Assembly (NCBI RefSeq): GCF_034008315.1
Contig: NZ_CP125377.1
Coordinates: forward strand, 942,001 to 1,006,000
Length of the DNA stretch: 64,000 bases
DNA from: Pseudomonas sp. P8_241
GTDB taxonomy: Bacteria; Pseudomonadota; Gammaproteobacteria; Pseudomonadales; Pseudomonadaceae
Reading direction: 5' to 3'
Shown here: piece by piece, positions 7,787-16,996 of the stretch
Numbering within the stretch: position 1 is the first letter of the stretch
Layout: each line of letters opens with the position of its first letter
Notes under the pieces: model-generated
Told to the model about the DNA's origin: nothing
Database searches by the model: none
The model's input: the letters and a program-made list of their open reading frames with translations, nothing else
Translations under genes and position numbers: made by a program

Positions 7787-9240
7787 CAACGGTCTCCCTG
7801 TTCGGCCAAATGTTCGCGGGCCATGTCATGCAGTGAGCGGGCAGCGGGTTTCGGTGCACTGTGGTTTTGCGTCCACGGGCCGACATTGCTTGGCGTGAGC
7901 GCACGCAGGCGCGTGGCGAAGAATCCGAACAGGCGATAGAGCATCGGCGAGCTGTTGAGTTTCGCCCAGGCATTCCAGATGAAGCGCTCCTTGCGCGAGT
8001 ACTTGCTGCCTTGGCCTCGCATCACTTGATGGGGGCTGTCCGGGGCTTTGACGTTTTCTTCGCGCAGGCGCCGCAACAGAGCAGGGATCGGGATTTTCAC
8101 CGGGCAAACTTCACCGCAGGCACCGCACAGCGACGATGCACTTGGATGATCAGGCACTTTCGCCAGGCCGACCATGTGCGGGGTGATGATTTTTCCGATA
8201 GGCCCAGGGTAAACCTCCCCATAGGCGTGACCGCCGATTCGGGTGTACACCGGGCAATGATTCATACAGGCGCCGCAGCGAATGCAGTTCAGGGTCTGGC
8301 GCAGTTCGCTGTCGGCAAAGGCCTGGCTGCGGCCGTTATCGAGCAGTACGAGGTGCACTTCCTGCGGGCCGTCGAGTTCATGCTCCTTGCGTGGGCCGGA
8401 GATCATGTTGACGTAGGTGGTGATTGGAATGCCCAGGGCGGAGCGGGTCAGCAATGACAGCAATGGCACCACGTCGCGCAGGTTTTCCACGACTTTTTCG
8501 ATGCCCGTAACGGCGATGTGCACCGGCGGTACGGTGGTGGTCATGCGACCGTTGCCTTCGTTTTCCACCAGCAGCAGGGTGCCCGTTTCGGCCACGGCGA
8601 AGTTGACACCGGAGACGCCGATGTCTGCTTCAAAGAATTTCTGCCGCAGGACTCTGCGGCCGATCTGAATGAGTTGGTCTACGTCCTTGGTGTATTCCAC
8701 GCCAAGTTTGTCGTGGAACAAGGACGCGACCTGACCGGCGTTCTTGTGGATTGCCGGCATGATTATGTGTGAAGGCTTTTCGTGGTCGAGCTGGACGATG
8801 TACTCGCCCATGTCCGATTCCAGGCATTCAATGCCCTGTTCAGCGAGGACATGGTTCATCTCCATTTCTTCGCTGACCATCGATTTACCCTTGATCACTT
8901 GCCGCCCCTCGTGAGCGCGGATGATCGAGAGGACGATGCCATTGGCTTCGTCCACCGTTTCCGCCCAGTGCACTGTCACACCGTTGCGGGTCAGGTTCTG
9001 TTCCAGTTGTTCGAGCAGCTCGGGCAACTTCGATAACGCACGGGCGCGGACAGCATTGCCCAGTGCGCGTAAGTGTTCTCTTTCATGGGCATCGCTGAAA
9101 GCGGCTGCCCGTTTGCTCATCAGTGAATCCATGGCCTTGCGAAAGTTGCCTCGCAATTGCGCATCACCCAGCGCGTTGTGGGCGCGGGTGCGGAAGTCTT
9201 CTTCTACGGCGACCGTAGGAATAATCTCGGAAGTGCTCAT
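7786..9240 (-). CDS. lutB: Lactate utilisation iron-sulfur protein B
   Basis: A 484-residue LutB/LldF-family protein. The N-terminal two thirds are a LUD domain, followed by two cysteine clusters, CIRCGACMNHCP (about residue 314) and CGACGEVCP (about 366), which bind 4Fe-4S centres. It is the electron-transfer subunit of the LutABC L-lactate dehydrogenase. The start codon overlaps the lutA stop as ATGA and the stop overlaps lutC. No classical FMN-dependent lldD gene is present in this locus, so LutABC is likely the L-lactate oxidising system here, while Dld handles the D-isomer. Confidence 0.94.
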   Translation of the reverse strand: MSTSEIIPTVAVEEDFRTRAHNALGDAQLRGNFRKAMDSLMSKRAAAFSDAHEREHLRALGNAVRARALSKLPELLEQLEQNLTRNGVTVHWAETVDEANGIVLSIIRAHEGRQVIKGKSMVSEEMEMNHVLAEQGIECLESDMGEYIVQLDHEKPSHIIMPAIHKNAGQVASLFHDKLGVEYTKDVDQLIQIGRRVLRQKFFEADIGVSGVNFAVAETGTLLLVENEGNGRMTTTVPPVHIAVTGIEKVVENLRDVVPLLSLLTRSALGIPITTYVNMISGPRKEHELDGPQEVHLVLLDNGRSQAFADSELRQTLNCIRCGACMNHCPVYTRIGGHAYGEVYPGPIGKIITPHMVGLAKVPDHPSASSLCGACGEVCPVKIPIPALLRRLREENVKAPDSPHQVMRGQGSKYSRKERFIWNAWAKLNSSPMLYRLFGFFATRLRALTPSNVGPWTQNHSAPKPAARSLHDMAREHLAEQGDR

Positions 9241-10061
9241 TGGGCACCTCCGGTTCGCTGCCAGAGGAAACTGGCCAGGTGCTGACCGCGCAACGCTTCA
9301 TTTTGCTTTTCCAGCGAGCCGTTGATGTTCATCAGGCAGCCACAGTCGGCACTCAGTACCTTGTGCGCGCCCGATTCCTTCAACGACCTTGTCTTGTCAG
9401 CCACCATCGCGCCGGAAATGTCTGGCATACGGACGCTGAAAGTCCCACCGAAGCCACAGCATTCACTTTCGTGACTGTGGTCGACGCGTTCCACGTTGCT
9501 CAACTGCGACAACAACTCGCGACCGTGCAGGTGGGTGTTCATTTCGCGGCGTGCCGAGCACGACGTGTGCAGCGCCACTTTTACCGGTTCGCCTCCGTCC
9601 TTGAGCTGCACCTTGCAGACGAACAGCAGGAACTCGGCCAATTCGAAGGTTCTGGCCGCGAGGGACTGAACCTGTTTCAACGTGTCCGGCTCGTCCTTGA
9701 ACAAGTCGGCGTAATGCTCGCGGAGCATGCCAGCGCAAGAACCTGACGGCACCACCACCGGATAGTCCCCGGCAAACAGCGCCAATTGCGAGCGCGCCAC
9801 GGTCCTTGCCTGCTCGGTGTAACCCGAGGTGTAAGCCGGTTGGCCGCAGCAGCTTTGCCCTTGCGGGTACTCGACACGAATGCCTTCGCGCTCCAGCAAG
9901 TGGATCGCGTCCATCCCGGCTTGCGGGTAGAACAGATCGACCACGCAGGTCCCGAAGAGGTAGACCCGGGACGGTTTTTCGCTGGGGTATTGCCGAGGCT
10001 CGGGCAGTGGCGGGGCGACACGGGTCGCATTCGGCACGGCGTTGTAAAAAAGCTCGCTCAT
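9237..10061 (-). CDS. lutA: Lactate utilisation protein A (CCG-domain protein)
   Basis: This 274-residue protein has two cysteine-rich CCG modules: SCCGQPAY at residues 70-77 and ECCGFGGTF near residue 200, each with a more distal conserved cysteine (GTCV at 39, HTSC near 166). Such duplicated CCG domains bind iron-sulfur clusters as in heterodisulfide reductase subunit B. It matches LutA/LldE, the third subunit of the lactate oxidation complex. It begins 150 bases after lldP; that gap contains two hairpins, so lutA may be made from a processed or separately started transcript. Confidence 0.93.
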   Translation of the reverse strand: MSELFYNAVPNATRVAPPLPEPRQYPSEKPSRVYLFGTCVVDLFYPQAGMDAIHLLEREGIRVEYPQGQSCCGQPAYTSGYTEQARTVARSQLALFAGDYPVVVPSGSCAGMLREHYADLFKDEPDTLKQVQSLAARTFELAEFLLFVCKVQLKDGGEPVKVALHTSCSARREMNTHLHGRELLSQLSNVERVDHSHESECCGFGGTFSVRMPDISGAMVADKTRSLKESGAHKVLSADCGCLMNINGSLEKQNEALRGQHLASFLWQRTGGAQ

Positions 10062-10100
10062 CAGGCGGTCTCCGGGTGGTCCCGGTTATTCGTCTGTCGA

Positions 10101-10185
10101 GGCTGCTGAATATAAAGCCGGAAGCTTTCAGCAGCCTTACAGACCGGGGTGTGAATAGCTGACGCCGGGGTCGTGGCCCGGCGTC
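10101..10185. other. Two hairpins between lldP and lutA
   Basis: GGCTGCTGAA (10101-10110) pairs with TTCAGCAGCC (10127-10136), and GACGCCGGG (10161-10169) pairs with CCCGGCGTC (10177-10185). The second is followed by a T-run on the plus strand only, opposite to the operon, so it is not an obvious terminator for lldP. They may tune the ratio of permease to dehydrogenase message. Confidence 0.5.
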
Positions 10186-10211
10186 GGTTTTTTCTGTGTT
10201 TCTTGTAGTCC

Positions 10212-11906
10212 TTAGTGCACCAGCATGCCGGTGAACCAATAGGCCTGGGCCAGCGTGATCAGGCCGACGATCGTTGCAAAGAATAGGCTGTGCTTGAGGG
10301 TGAAGCGGAACAGGTCCGATTCTTTGCCCACAAGGCCAGTCGCGGCGCAGGCGACGGCGATCGACTGTGGCGAAATCATCTTGCCGGTCACGCCGCCACT
10401 GGTGTTGGCCGCTACCAGCAAGGTGTCGTTGACGCCGATCTGGTGTGCAGTGGTCGCTTGCAGGGAGCTGAACAGCGCGTTGGACGAGGTGTCGGAACCG
10501 GTGAGGAACACACCCAGCCAGCCAAGGAATGGCGAGAAGAACGGGAACGCCGCCCCCGTGCCTGCCAGTACCAGCGCCATGGTCGAGGACATGCCCGAGT
10601 AGTTGGTAACGAAGGCGAAGGCCAGCACCATGCCGATGGAAAGGATCGGCCAACGCAGTTCGTAGAAGGTCTCTTTCAAAGTGGTCAGACCAGTTTTTAC
10701 ATTGATCTTCAGTACCAGCATCGAGATCAGCGCCGAGAAGAAAATCGCCGTGCCGGTCGCGGAAATCGGGTCAAGCTTGAACACAGCGGGAATGGCAGTC
10801 GGTGCAGCTACGATCGGCGCCACCTTGATCACCATCTGATCCAGGTGCGGGATGGCGAAGTTGAACACCCAGCTGTACATCGAACCGCCGGCGGCAAACA
10901 TGGCCTTGAACGGTTTCAGGGTCCAGATGGTGACCAGCACGGTGAGAATCAGGAACGGCGACCAGGCCTTGAAAATTTCCCCGAGGCTGTAAGGCGAAGC
11001 CACGGTGGTGCGCTTCTGACCGAAACCGCCGACGCTGGCGGTTACCACAGAGGCGGAGACGGCACCGGCGATGTGCTGGCCGGCGGCGCGCTTCGGTTGC
11101 CAGACTTTCAGGAACAGGGTCAGGGATATCAGGCTGGCCAGGGCCGAGGTGATGTCCGGCAGTTCCGGGCCGATGAAGTTCGAGGTGAAGTATTGAGTGA
11201 CGGCAAAGCTCAAGCCCGCGACCAGAGCCGCCGGCCAGGTTTCACGCACTCCGCGCAGGCCATCCATCATGAACACCAGCCAGAACGGTACGAACAATGA
11301 CAGCAGCGGAAGTTGGCGGCCAGTCATGGCGCCAATCTTGAACGCGTCGATGCCAGTGACTTGTCCGGCAACAATGATCGGAATGCCCAAGGCGCCGAAG
11401 GCTACTGGCGCGGTGTTCGCAATCAGGCACAGACCGGCAGCGTACAGTGGATTGAAGCCCAGCCCGACAAGCAAAGCGGCGGTAATCGCTACCGGTGCGC
11501 CGAAGCCGGCCGCACCTTCAAGGAAGGCACCAAAGCAGAAGCCGATCAACAGCACTTGCAGGCGCTGGTCGTCGGTGATCGACAGTACCGAGCTGCGGAT
11601 GACCTCGAATTGACCGCTCTTGACCGTCAATTTGTAGAGGAACACTGCTGCCACGATGATCCACGCAATCGGCCACAGGCCATAGGCGAAGCCATATCCG
11701 GCAGCGGCGAACGCCATGTCGACCGGCATCTGGAAGGCAAAGATCGCCACCAGGATCGACAGGGCCAGCGTGATACTGCCGGCCACGTGACCTTTCAGGC
11801 GGAACACCGCCAAAGCCAGAAAGAAAAATACGATGGGGATAACAGCCGCGAGTGCGGACAAGCCAAGGCTGCCGAGCGGGCTATAGAGCTGTTGCCAGGT
11901 TTGCAT
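10212..11906 (-). CDS. lldP: L-lactate permease
   Basis: A 564-residue, highly hydrophobic protein with about a dozen or more membrane segments. It matches LctP-family lactate/glycolate permeases, including the [20 protein letters not shown] segment typical of them. It brings L- or D-lactate (and probably glycolate) in with protons across the inner membrane. It is the first gene of the minus-strand lactate operon, reading away from the LldR operator at 11959-11975. The start is an ATG; the 3' end is followed by the hairpin pair before lutA. Confidence 0.95.
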   Translation of the reverse strand: MQTWQQLYSPLGSLGLSALAAVIPIVFFFLALAVFRLKGHVAGSITLALSILVAIFAFQMPVDMAFAAAGYGFAYGLWPIAWIIVAAVFLYKLTVKSGQFEVIRSSVLSITDDQRLQVLLIGFCFGAFLEGAAGFGAPVAITAALLVGLGFNPLYAAGLCLIANTAPVAFGALGIPIIVAGQVTGIDAFKIGAMTGRQLPLLSLFVPFWLVFMMDGLRGVRETWPAALVAGLSFAVTQYFTSNFIGPELPDITSALASLISLTLFLKVWQPKRAAGQHIAGAVSASVVTASVGGFGQKRTTVASPYSLGEIFKAWSPFLILTVLVTIWTLKPFKAMFAAGGSMYSWVFNFAIPHLDQMVIKVAPIVAAPTAIPAVFKLDPISATGTAIFFSALISMLVLKINVKTGLTTLKETFYELRWPILSIGMVLAFAFVTNYSGMSSTMALVLAGTGAAFPFFSPFLGWLGVFLTGSDTSSNALFSSLQATTAHQIGVNDTLLVAANTSGGVTGKMISPQSIAVACAATGLVGKESDLFRFTLKHSLFFATIVGLITLAQAYWFTGMLVH

Positions 11907-11958
11907 ATGGGGTGGCCCCTAATTGTTGTTGGTCAGGCGCTGATCAGCGTTCTTGGAT

Positions 11959-11975
11959 AATTGGTAATACCAATT
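11959..11975. promoter_or_regulatory. LldR-type operator
   Basis: AATTGGTAATACCAATT is a perfect 17-bp palindrome around a central A. It matches the ATTGGTNNNACCAAT form recognised by PdhR/LldR-type GntR regulators. It lies 53 bases upstream of the lldP start, in the divergent gap to the GntR gene at 12170, where it can control both promoters. Confidence 0.88.
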
Positions 11976-12169
11976 TACAATCGCTGTTCGCTAGGGTAAA
12001 AGCCTAGTAGGCGGTGTGTCAATTTGCCGCCCTAAAACTTTTGTCGAATGCGAGTGACTGCCGGGCCTTTCATCGTGTTCGATCAAATGGTGCCTGGCAG
12101 GTGCTGACGCACCGCCGATAGGCCAAAATAGAGCGCCGGCGAGCCGTCGGATCGTGGAGAAGTCGAGTT

Positions 12170-12937
12170 ATGGGGTTTGATCAGATTCGTCAGCGCCGTT
12201 TGTCTGACGATATTGTCGAGCGGCTTGAGGGCATGATCCTCGAGGGCACGCTGAAGGCGGGTGAGCGTTTGCCGGCGGAGCGTGCTCTGGCCGAGCAATT
12301 CGGGGTGTCGCGCCCTTCGCTGCGTGAAGCCATTCAAAAGCTGACGGCCAAAGGCTTGCTGATCAGTCGCCAGGGCGGCGGTAATTACGTGGTGGAATCG
12401 TTGGGCACGACCTTCAGTGATCCGCTGCTGCATCTGCTGGAAAGCAATCCGGAAGCTCAGCGCGATTTGCTGGAGTTTCGCCACACGCTGGAAGCGTCAT
12501 GCGCCTATTACGCAGCGTTGCGTGCCACGGATGTCGATCGCGAGCGGCTGACTGCAGCGTTCAACGAATTGCAGGACTGCTATTCGCGCCACGATGAGGT
12601 GAATCGGGCGGAAGAGGGTGCAGCGGACGCGAAATTCCATCTGGCAATCGCCGAGGCCAGCCACAATGCGGTGCTCCTGCACACGATTCGCGGGCTGTTC
12701 GACCTGCTCAAACGCAACGTGGTCACCAACATCGGCGGCATGTACAAGCAGCGCACCGAAACCCGCGACATGCTGATCGCGCAGCATCGGGAGTTGTATC
12801 AGGCGATTATCGAAGGGCGGGCGGAGCAGGCGCGGGAAGTTTCCAGTCGGCATATTTTGTATGTGCAGGAGGTGCTGGAAGAAGTGCGTCAGGAAGTGCA
12901 GCGCGTGGCCCGGGCGGAGCGGCGCAAGGGGATGTGA
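12170..12937 (+). CDS. lldR: GntR-family regulator with FCD domain, lactate-responsive
   Basis: The 255-residue protein has an N-terminal winged helix of the GntR type (LSDDIVERLEGMI ... LPAERALAEQFGVSRPSLREA, about residues 8-72) and a C-terminal FCD helical domain (about 95-235) with histidines that bind metal and ligand in this family. It resembles PdhR/LldR. Its place, divergent from lldP with a perfect PdhR/LldR palindrome between, makes a lactate-sensing repressor the best reading. A pyruvate-sensing PdhR is less likely because no pdh genes are near. The gene is followed by a long inverted-repeat element. Confidence 0.9.
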   Translation: MGFDQIRQRRLSDDIVERLEGMILEGTLKAGERLPAERALAEQFGVSRPSLREAIQKLTAKGLLISRQGGGNYVVESLGTTFSDPLLHLLESNPEAQRDLLEFRHTLEASCAYYAALRATDVDRERLTAAFNELQDCYSRHDEVNRAEEGAADAKFHLAIAEASHNAVLLHTIRGLFDLLKRNVVTNIGGMYKQRTETRDMLIAQHRELYQAIIEGRAEQAREVSSRHILYVQEVLEEVRQEVQRVARAERRKGM

Positions 12938-12948
12938 CCGTTTAACGC

Positions 12949-13025
12949 AAAAGATCGCAGCCTTCGGCAGCTCCTACATTGGGATGCGTTCCCTGTAGGA
13001 GCTGCCGAAGGCTGCGATCTTTTTA
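12949..13025. repeat. REP-type palindromic element, copy 1 of family A
   Basis: A perfect inverted repeat with arms of about 30 bp (12949-12978 and 12995-13025) around a 16-nt loop. The arm contains GATCGCAGCCTTCGGCAG and CTCCTACA. A near-identical element lies at 58659-58738. It sits between the converging lldR and smpB genes and could also serve as a two-way terminator. Confidence 0.9.
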
Positions 13026-13053
13026 TTCGCGCCACAAATCGCAGGCAGAAGAA

Positions 13054-13536
13054 TCAGTCTTCCTTGCCCTTGTTGCGAACCGCGCGTTGCAGCTCGCGAC
13101 CGGCATCACGTTCGCGCTCGGTATCGCGCTTGTCGTATTCCTTCTTGCCCTTGCCCAAAGCAATCTCACACTTGACCATGTGCTTGCTCCAGTACCAGGA
13201 CAGGCATACGCAGGCGTAACCCTTTTGCTGTACAGCAGCGGACAGCTTGTCCAGCTCCCGTCGGTTGAGCAGCAACTTGCGGCTACGCACCGGATCAGCG
13301 ATGACGTGGGTGCTGGCCGTCGTCAGAGGCGTGATGTGACTGCCGAGCAGCCAGGCTTCGCCATCCTTGAGCAGTACATAACTGTCAACCAGCTGTAGCT
13401 TGCTTGCCCGCAGACTTTTTACTTCCCAGCCGGCCAGGACCAGACCAGCCTCGAACTTATGCTCGATGAAGTAATCGTGTCGCGCCTTTTTATTTTGCGC
13501 GATGGTCCCTGTTGGGTGTTTCTTCTGTTTAGCCAT
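13054..13536 (-). CDS. smpB: SsrA-binding protein
   Basis: The 160-residue protein is Smp[21 protein letters not shown] at the N-terminus, then the GWEVKSLR core and the C-terminal basic [16 protein letters not shown] tail that enters the mRNA channel. It binds tmRNA (ssrA is at 3344-3737) and is needed for trans-translation. The start [10 protein letters not shown] is the conserved one; an upstream in-frame stretch to 13710 overlaps the divergent symporter gene and is not protein-like. It is divergent from the symporter gene with about 118 bp between. Confidence 0.97.
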   Translation of the reverse strand: MAKQKKHPTGTIAQNKKARHDYFIEHKFEAGLVLAGWEVKSLRASKLQLVDSYVLLKDGEAWLLGSHITPLTTASTHVIADPVRSRKLLLNRRELDKLSAAVQQKGYACVCLSWYWSKHMVKCEIALGKGKKEYDKRDTERERDAGRELQRAVRNKGKED

Positions 13537-13654
13537 AGGGGCGGCATTATAGGGAGTTGCACGCCAGTCGGCTACGGTATCGCTACGTGCTTGAGCAGGT
13601 TGATTGAATCCCGGACAATGCGGCCTCTTTTTTGAACGCTTGGGCGTGATAACG

Positions 13655-15058
13655 ATGTCGACAGACAAGGTTTCTGTCCACGGCAGTTGGGCTAGCCGCT
13701 GGGTCTTCATACTCGCCGCGACCGGTTCGGCCGTGGGGCTGGGTAGTATCTGGAAATTCCCCTACATGGTCGGTGTCTATGGCGGCGGCGCTTTTGTGCT
13801 GATGTTCCTGGTCTGCATTGCGTTGATCGGCGTGCCGGTCATGCTGGCAGAAACCCTGATCGGCCGGCGTGCCCGGCAGAGCCCGGCCAACGCCTTGAAG
13901 ATCCTGGCGACCGAGGCTGGGCATTGCGCGAAGTGGTCGTGGGGGGCTTTTGCCGGGATGATCACGGCGTTGCTGATCCTGTCTTTTTATAGTGTGGTTG
14001 GCGGCTGGTCGCTGGACTACATCATCGACATGGGGCGGGGCGACTTTCAGGGTGCGACGCCTGATCAGGTGGGAGCCTATTTCGGTAATGTCATCGCCGA
14101 TCCGTGGCGCCTGACACTTTGGCATACGATTTTCATGCTGCTTTCGGCCGTGGTGATTGCCAAGGGTGTGGTCGCCGGACTTGAACGAAGCTTGCGCATC
14201 ATGATGCCGCTATTGTTCGTGATGATTCTTGTCTTGCTGGGCTACAGCATGACTACCGGACACTTCATGGCGGGCGTGCACTTCATGTTCGACTTCCATC
14301 CGGAAAAGGTCATGGACGGCTTGCTGCCCGCGATGGGGCACGCCTTCTTCTCCCTGAGCGTGGGTGTTGGCTCGATCATGATCTATGGCGCTTACATGCC
14401 GAAGAACTCTTCAATTTCCGGTACTGTCGTCGGTGTGGCGTTACTCGATACCTTTGTTTCTTTGGTCGCTGGCCTGGCATTGTTTCCGATTGTGTTCGCT
14501 GCCGGCCTGAACCCGAGTGAAGGGCCGGGCCTGATGTTTGTCAGCCTGCCTTTTGCCTTCGGCAACGTCGCGTTCGGCCAGTTGATGGGCGTGGTGTTCT
14601 TCGTACTGGTGGCGGTGGCGGCCTGGAGTTCGGCGATTTCCCTGCTCGAACCCATGGTGGCTTACCTGGTTGAGCGCACGAAAGTCAGTCGTGCCTGGGT
14701 GACGTTCTGGCTGGCGTTCAGTTGCTGGTTTGTGGGTTTGGGCACGGTGTTCTCCTTCAATATCTGGAAGGAAGCCAAGTTTTTCGTGAACGAAGGCGGG
14801 ATGTTTCATCTCTACCAATGGGGAGCGGCCGGTGGTCTGGATTTCTTTGGTGTGATCGATTTCTTCACTTCGCGACTCATGTTGCCACTCGGTGGCCTGT
14901 GTTTCGTGGTGTTTGCGGGCTGGATCATGGGGCGTGAAGCGGTGCGCGATGAGCTGTCGATTCGCAACCCTGCACTGTTTGCCCTGTCCTTGTTCTTGAT
15001 GCGCTATGTGGCGCCCATCGGCATTCTCGTAGTGTTTGCCGCCCAGCTGTGGAAATGA
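13655..15058 (+). CDS. Sodium-dependent transporter, neurotransmitter:sodium symporter (SNF) family
   Basis: A 467-residue inner-membrane protein with about 11-12 hydrophobic segments. The N-terminal [24 protein letters not shown] stretch is the family hallmark that forms sodium and substrate sites in TM1, as in LeuT. Bacterial members move amino acids or related compounds with sodium; the substrate cannot be told from sequence. The start at 13655 (ATGTCGACAG) fits the family better than an upstream ATG. Only 7 bases separate its stop from ratA, so it may be co-transcribed with ratA-rnfH. Confidence 0.92.
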   Translation: MSTDKVSVHGSWASRWVFILAATGSAVGLGSIWKFPYMVGVYGGGAFVLMFLVCIALIGVPVMLAETLIGRRARQSPANALKILATEAGHCAKWSWGAFAGMITALLILSFYSVVGGWSLDYIIDMGRGDFQGATPDQVGAYFGNVIADPWRLTLWHTIFMLLSAVVIAKGVVAGLERSLRIMMPLLFVMILVLLGYSMTTGHFMAGVHFMFDFHPEKVMDGLLPAMGHAFFSLSVGVGSIMIYGAYMPKNSSISGTVVGVALLDTFVSLVAGLALFPIVFAAGLNPSEGPGLMFVSLPFAFGNVAFGQLMGVVFFVLVAVAAWSSAISLLEPMVAYLVERTKVSRAWVTFWLAFSCWFVGLGTVFSFNIWKEAKFFVNEGGMFHLYQWGAAGGLDFFGVIDFFTSRLMLPLGGLCFVVFAGWIMGREAVRDELSIRNPALFALSLFLMRYVAPIGILVVFAAQLWK

Positions 15059-15065
15059 CGCTGAC

Positions 15066-15500
15066 ATGACGACACATATTTCGCGTTCGGCCTTGCTGCC
15101 GTACCCGGCGCAAGCGCTGTATGACCTGGTCAACGACGTGGCGCGCTATCCGGAGTTTCTACCGTGGTGCTCGACTTCAGAGGTTTTGGAAAGCACTCCC
15201 GAACACATGCGCGCCAGTGTCGGTGTAGCGAAAGGCGGGCTTAGCCAGCATTTTGTTACCCGCAACACGCTGGTGCCGGGGCAGTCGATAGAAATGAATC
15301 TTGAGGAAGGTCCGTTTACCCAGTTGCATGGTGTGTGGGTGTTCAAGCCTTTAGGTGAAAAGGCCTGCAAGATCAGCCTGGATCTATCGTTCGACTACGC
15401 GGGGCCGTTGGTTCGCGCCACTTTGGGGCCGTTGTTCAATCAGGCGGCCAATACCCTGGTGGATGCGTTCTGCCAGCGAGCCAAACAGATTCATGGTTGA
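15066..15500 (+). CDS. ratA: START/polyketide cyclase-like protein RatA
   Basis: A 144-residue single-domain protein of the Coq10/RatA START-like family, with the typical opening ISRSALLPYPAQALYDLVND and YPEFLPWC. E. coli RatA has been described as blocking 70S ribosome formation, while the related Coq10 binds ubiquinone; both roles are discussed for this family. The gene overlaps rnfH by 8 bases, the conserved ratA-rnfH pair. The start is the ATG at 15066, just after the symporter stop. Confidence 0.92.
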   Translation: MTTHISRSALLPYPAQALYDLVNDVARYPEFLPWCSTSEVLESTPEHMRASVGVAKGGLSQHFVTRNTLVPGQSIEMNLEEGPFTQLHGVWVFKPLGEKACKISLDLSFDYAGPLVRATLGPLFNQAANTLVDAFCQRAKQIHG

Positions 15501-15807
15501 TTCCATGGTCGAGGTCGAGGTGGTGTATGCCGCTGTTGACCGGCAGGCACTTATTACCGTGGAAGTGCCGGCTGGAACGACGCTGCGGGCGGCATTGCTC
15601 AAGTCCGGAGTAGGTGACGAGTTTCCAGAGCTGGATCTGACCGATTGCCCTATAGGGATTTTTGGCAAAGTGGTTTCAGACCCGGATAATCGTGTCGTTC
15701 AAGCGGGGGATCGCATCGAGATCTATCGGCCGTTATTGGCTGATCCCAAGGAAGTTCGTCGGCTGCGCGCTGCCAAGGCTGCCGAGGCCAAAGCCCGGAA
15801 TCAGTGA
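15493..15807 (+). CDS. rnfH: RnfH family ubiquitin-fold protein
   Basis: A 104-residue protein of the RnfH/UPF0125 family with a beta-grasp, ubiquitin-like core (VEVVYAAVDRQALITVEVPAGTTL ... DRIEIYRPLLADPKEVRR) and an alanine-lysine rich tail. Its molecular role is not established. It overlaps the end of ratA, which suggests coupled translation; a second ATG at 15505 would give 100 residues and is also possible. A two-way intrinsic terminator follows. Confidence 0.9.
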   Translation: MVDSMVEVEVVYAAVDRQALITVEVPAGTTLRAALLKSGVGDEFPELDLTDCPIGIFGKVVSDPDNRVVQAGDRIEIYRPLLADPKEVRRLRAAKAAEAKARNQ

Positions 15808-15822
15808 TTGGCTGAGTAGCAG

Positions 15823-15859
15823 GCAATAAAAAACCCGGATAAACCGGGTTTTTTATTGC
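15823..15859. terminator. Bidirectional terminator between rnfH and bamE
   Basis: AAAAAACCCGG / CCGGGTTTTTT with a short ATAAA loop, flanked by A-run on the left and T-run on the right, so it works for both converging genes. Confidence 0.92.
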
Positions 15860-15867
15860 GTTGCAAA

Positions 15868-16395
15868 TTATTGCGGTGTGGTGTCCAGCGGTTCTGGCGA
15901 CGGGACTGGAACGGTTTCTACACCGTCGACGTCCTTCTGAATCTGATCCAGCAACGAACCTGGCTTGACCGGTTTTTCCGGCTTCGGCTTCTCGACGTTT
16001 TCTGCTGGCGCAGCGACCGTGGTGCCAGTGTCCTTGCCGAGAATGGCCTCGTCGCGGCTCATGCCCGGCATGAAGTCGCCAGAAAGGCTGACAAGCTGAT
16101 CATTTGGGTTGAAAATAACGCTGATGCGTTCCTGTTGGCGTTCACCGCCACCCGGTTGCAGGCTGTACAGATAATCCCAGCGATCGGCATGGAACGTGTC
16201 AGTCAGCAGAGGGTTACCCATGATAAACCGTACTTGCTTGCGGGTCATTCCCGGGCGTAACTGGTCTATCATGTCCTGTGTGACGACATTGCCCTGCTGG
16301 ATGTCGATTTTGTAAACCCCGGGGAATGAACAACCGGCGAGTGCGAGCAGTCCCACAAGGGTGAAACTGGTTAGCAAGAGCTTGGTGTTTTGCAT
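15868..16395 (-). CDS. bamE: Outer membrane assembly lipoprotein BamE
   Basis: The 175-residue protein has a lipoprotein signal with lipobox LAGC (Cys22) and the SmpA/OmlA domain: [32 protein letters not shown] and DRWDYLY. BamE is a subunit of the BAM complex that inserts beta-barrel proteins in the outer membrane. After about residue 120 there is a proline, glutamate and lysine rich tail absent from the shorter enterobacterial protein but usual in Pseudomonas OmlA. It is divergent from fur (98 bp gap), a conserved pairing. Confidence 0.95.
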   Translation of the reverse strand: MQNTKLLLTSFTLVGLLALAGCSFPGVYKIDIQQGNVVTQDMIDQLRPGMTRKQVRFIMGNPLLTDTFHADRWDYLYSLQPGGGERQQERISVIFNPNDQLVSLSGDFMPGMSRDEAILGKDTGTTVAAPAENVEKPKPEKPVKPGSLLDQIQKDVDGVETVPVPSPEPLDTTPQ

Positions 16396-16492
16396 CGGTG
16401 GGCGACTTCCACTATCTTGGCTGGGACAACGTAAACGCCGATCATACCCGCATTAAGAGAAGCTGCGAAGCAGCATCGCGAGAAAGCTGACC

Positions 16493-16897
16493 ATGGTTGA
16501 AAATAGCGAACTACGCAAAGCCGGCCTCAAAGTGACCCTGCCACGGGTCAAAATTCTGCAAATGCTCGATTCCGCCGAGCAACGCCACATGAGTGCCGAG
16601 GATGTTTACAAGGCCCTTATGGAGGCTGGTGAGGACGTCGGTCTGGCCACGGTTTACCGTGTGCTGACCCAGTTCGAGGCAGCTGGCCTTGTGGTGCGGC
16701 ACAACTTCGACGGAGGCCATGCGGTCTTCGAACTGGATGACGGCAAGCATCACGACCATATGGTCAACGTCGAAACCAGCGAAGTGATCGAATTCTTCGA
16801 CGAAGAAATCGAGCGGCTGCAGAAAGCAATCGTCGACAAGTATGGCTTCGAGATGGTTGATCACAATTTGGTGCTGTACGTACGCAAGAAAAAGTAA
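16493..16897 (+). CDS. fur: Ferric uptake regulator Fur
   Basis: A 134-residue Fur protein: winged helix (GLKVTLPRVKILQMLD ... DVGLATVYRVLTQFEAAGL) and dimerisation domain with the metal-binding HHDH at residues 86-89. With Fe(II) it represses iron-uptake genes; the piuB-piuA genes at the right end of this window are typical targets. The sequence contains no cysteine at all, so the CxxC structural zinc site of the E. coli protein is missing. A strong hairpin terminator (16931-16958) follows, shared with the converging recN. Confidence 0.97.
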   Translation: MVENSELRKAGLKVTLPRVKILQMLDSAEQRHMSAEDVYKALMEAGEDVGLATVYRVLTQFEAAGLVVRHNFDGGHAVFELDDGKHHDHMVNVETSEVIEFFDEEIERLQKAIVDKYGFEMVDHNLVLYVRKKK

Positions 16898-16930
16898 GCA
16901 TGTCGCGCGAGCTTGAGGTTCGCGAAACGA

Positions 16931-16963
16931 ACGAAGGCGACCCCAGGGTCGCCTTCGTGCTTT
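16931..16963. terminator. Terminator between fur and recN
   Basis: A 13-bp stem ACGAAGGCGACCC / GGGTCGCCTTCGT with a 2-nt loop lies between the converging fur and recN genes. The T content after it is modest. Confidence 0.75.
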
Positions 16964-16996
16964 CTGCGGCATGCACGGATTTGCATATGGTCCGCA

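Noticed and set aside
9463..10653. 396-codon minus-strand frame across lutA and lldP ends
   Set aside because: Out of frame with the well-supported lutA and lldP proteins; arginine/histidine-rich shadow.
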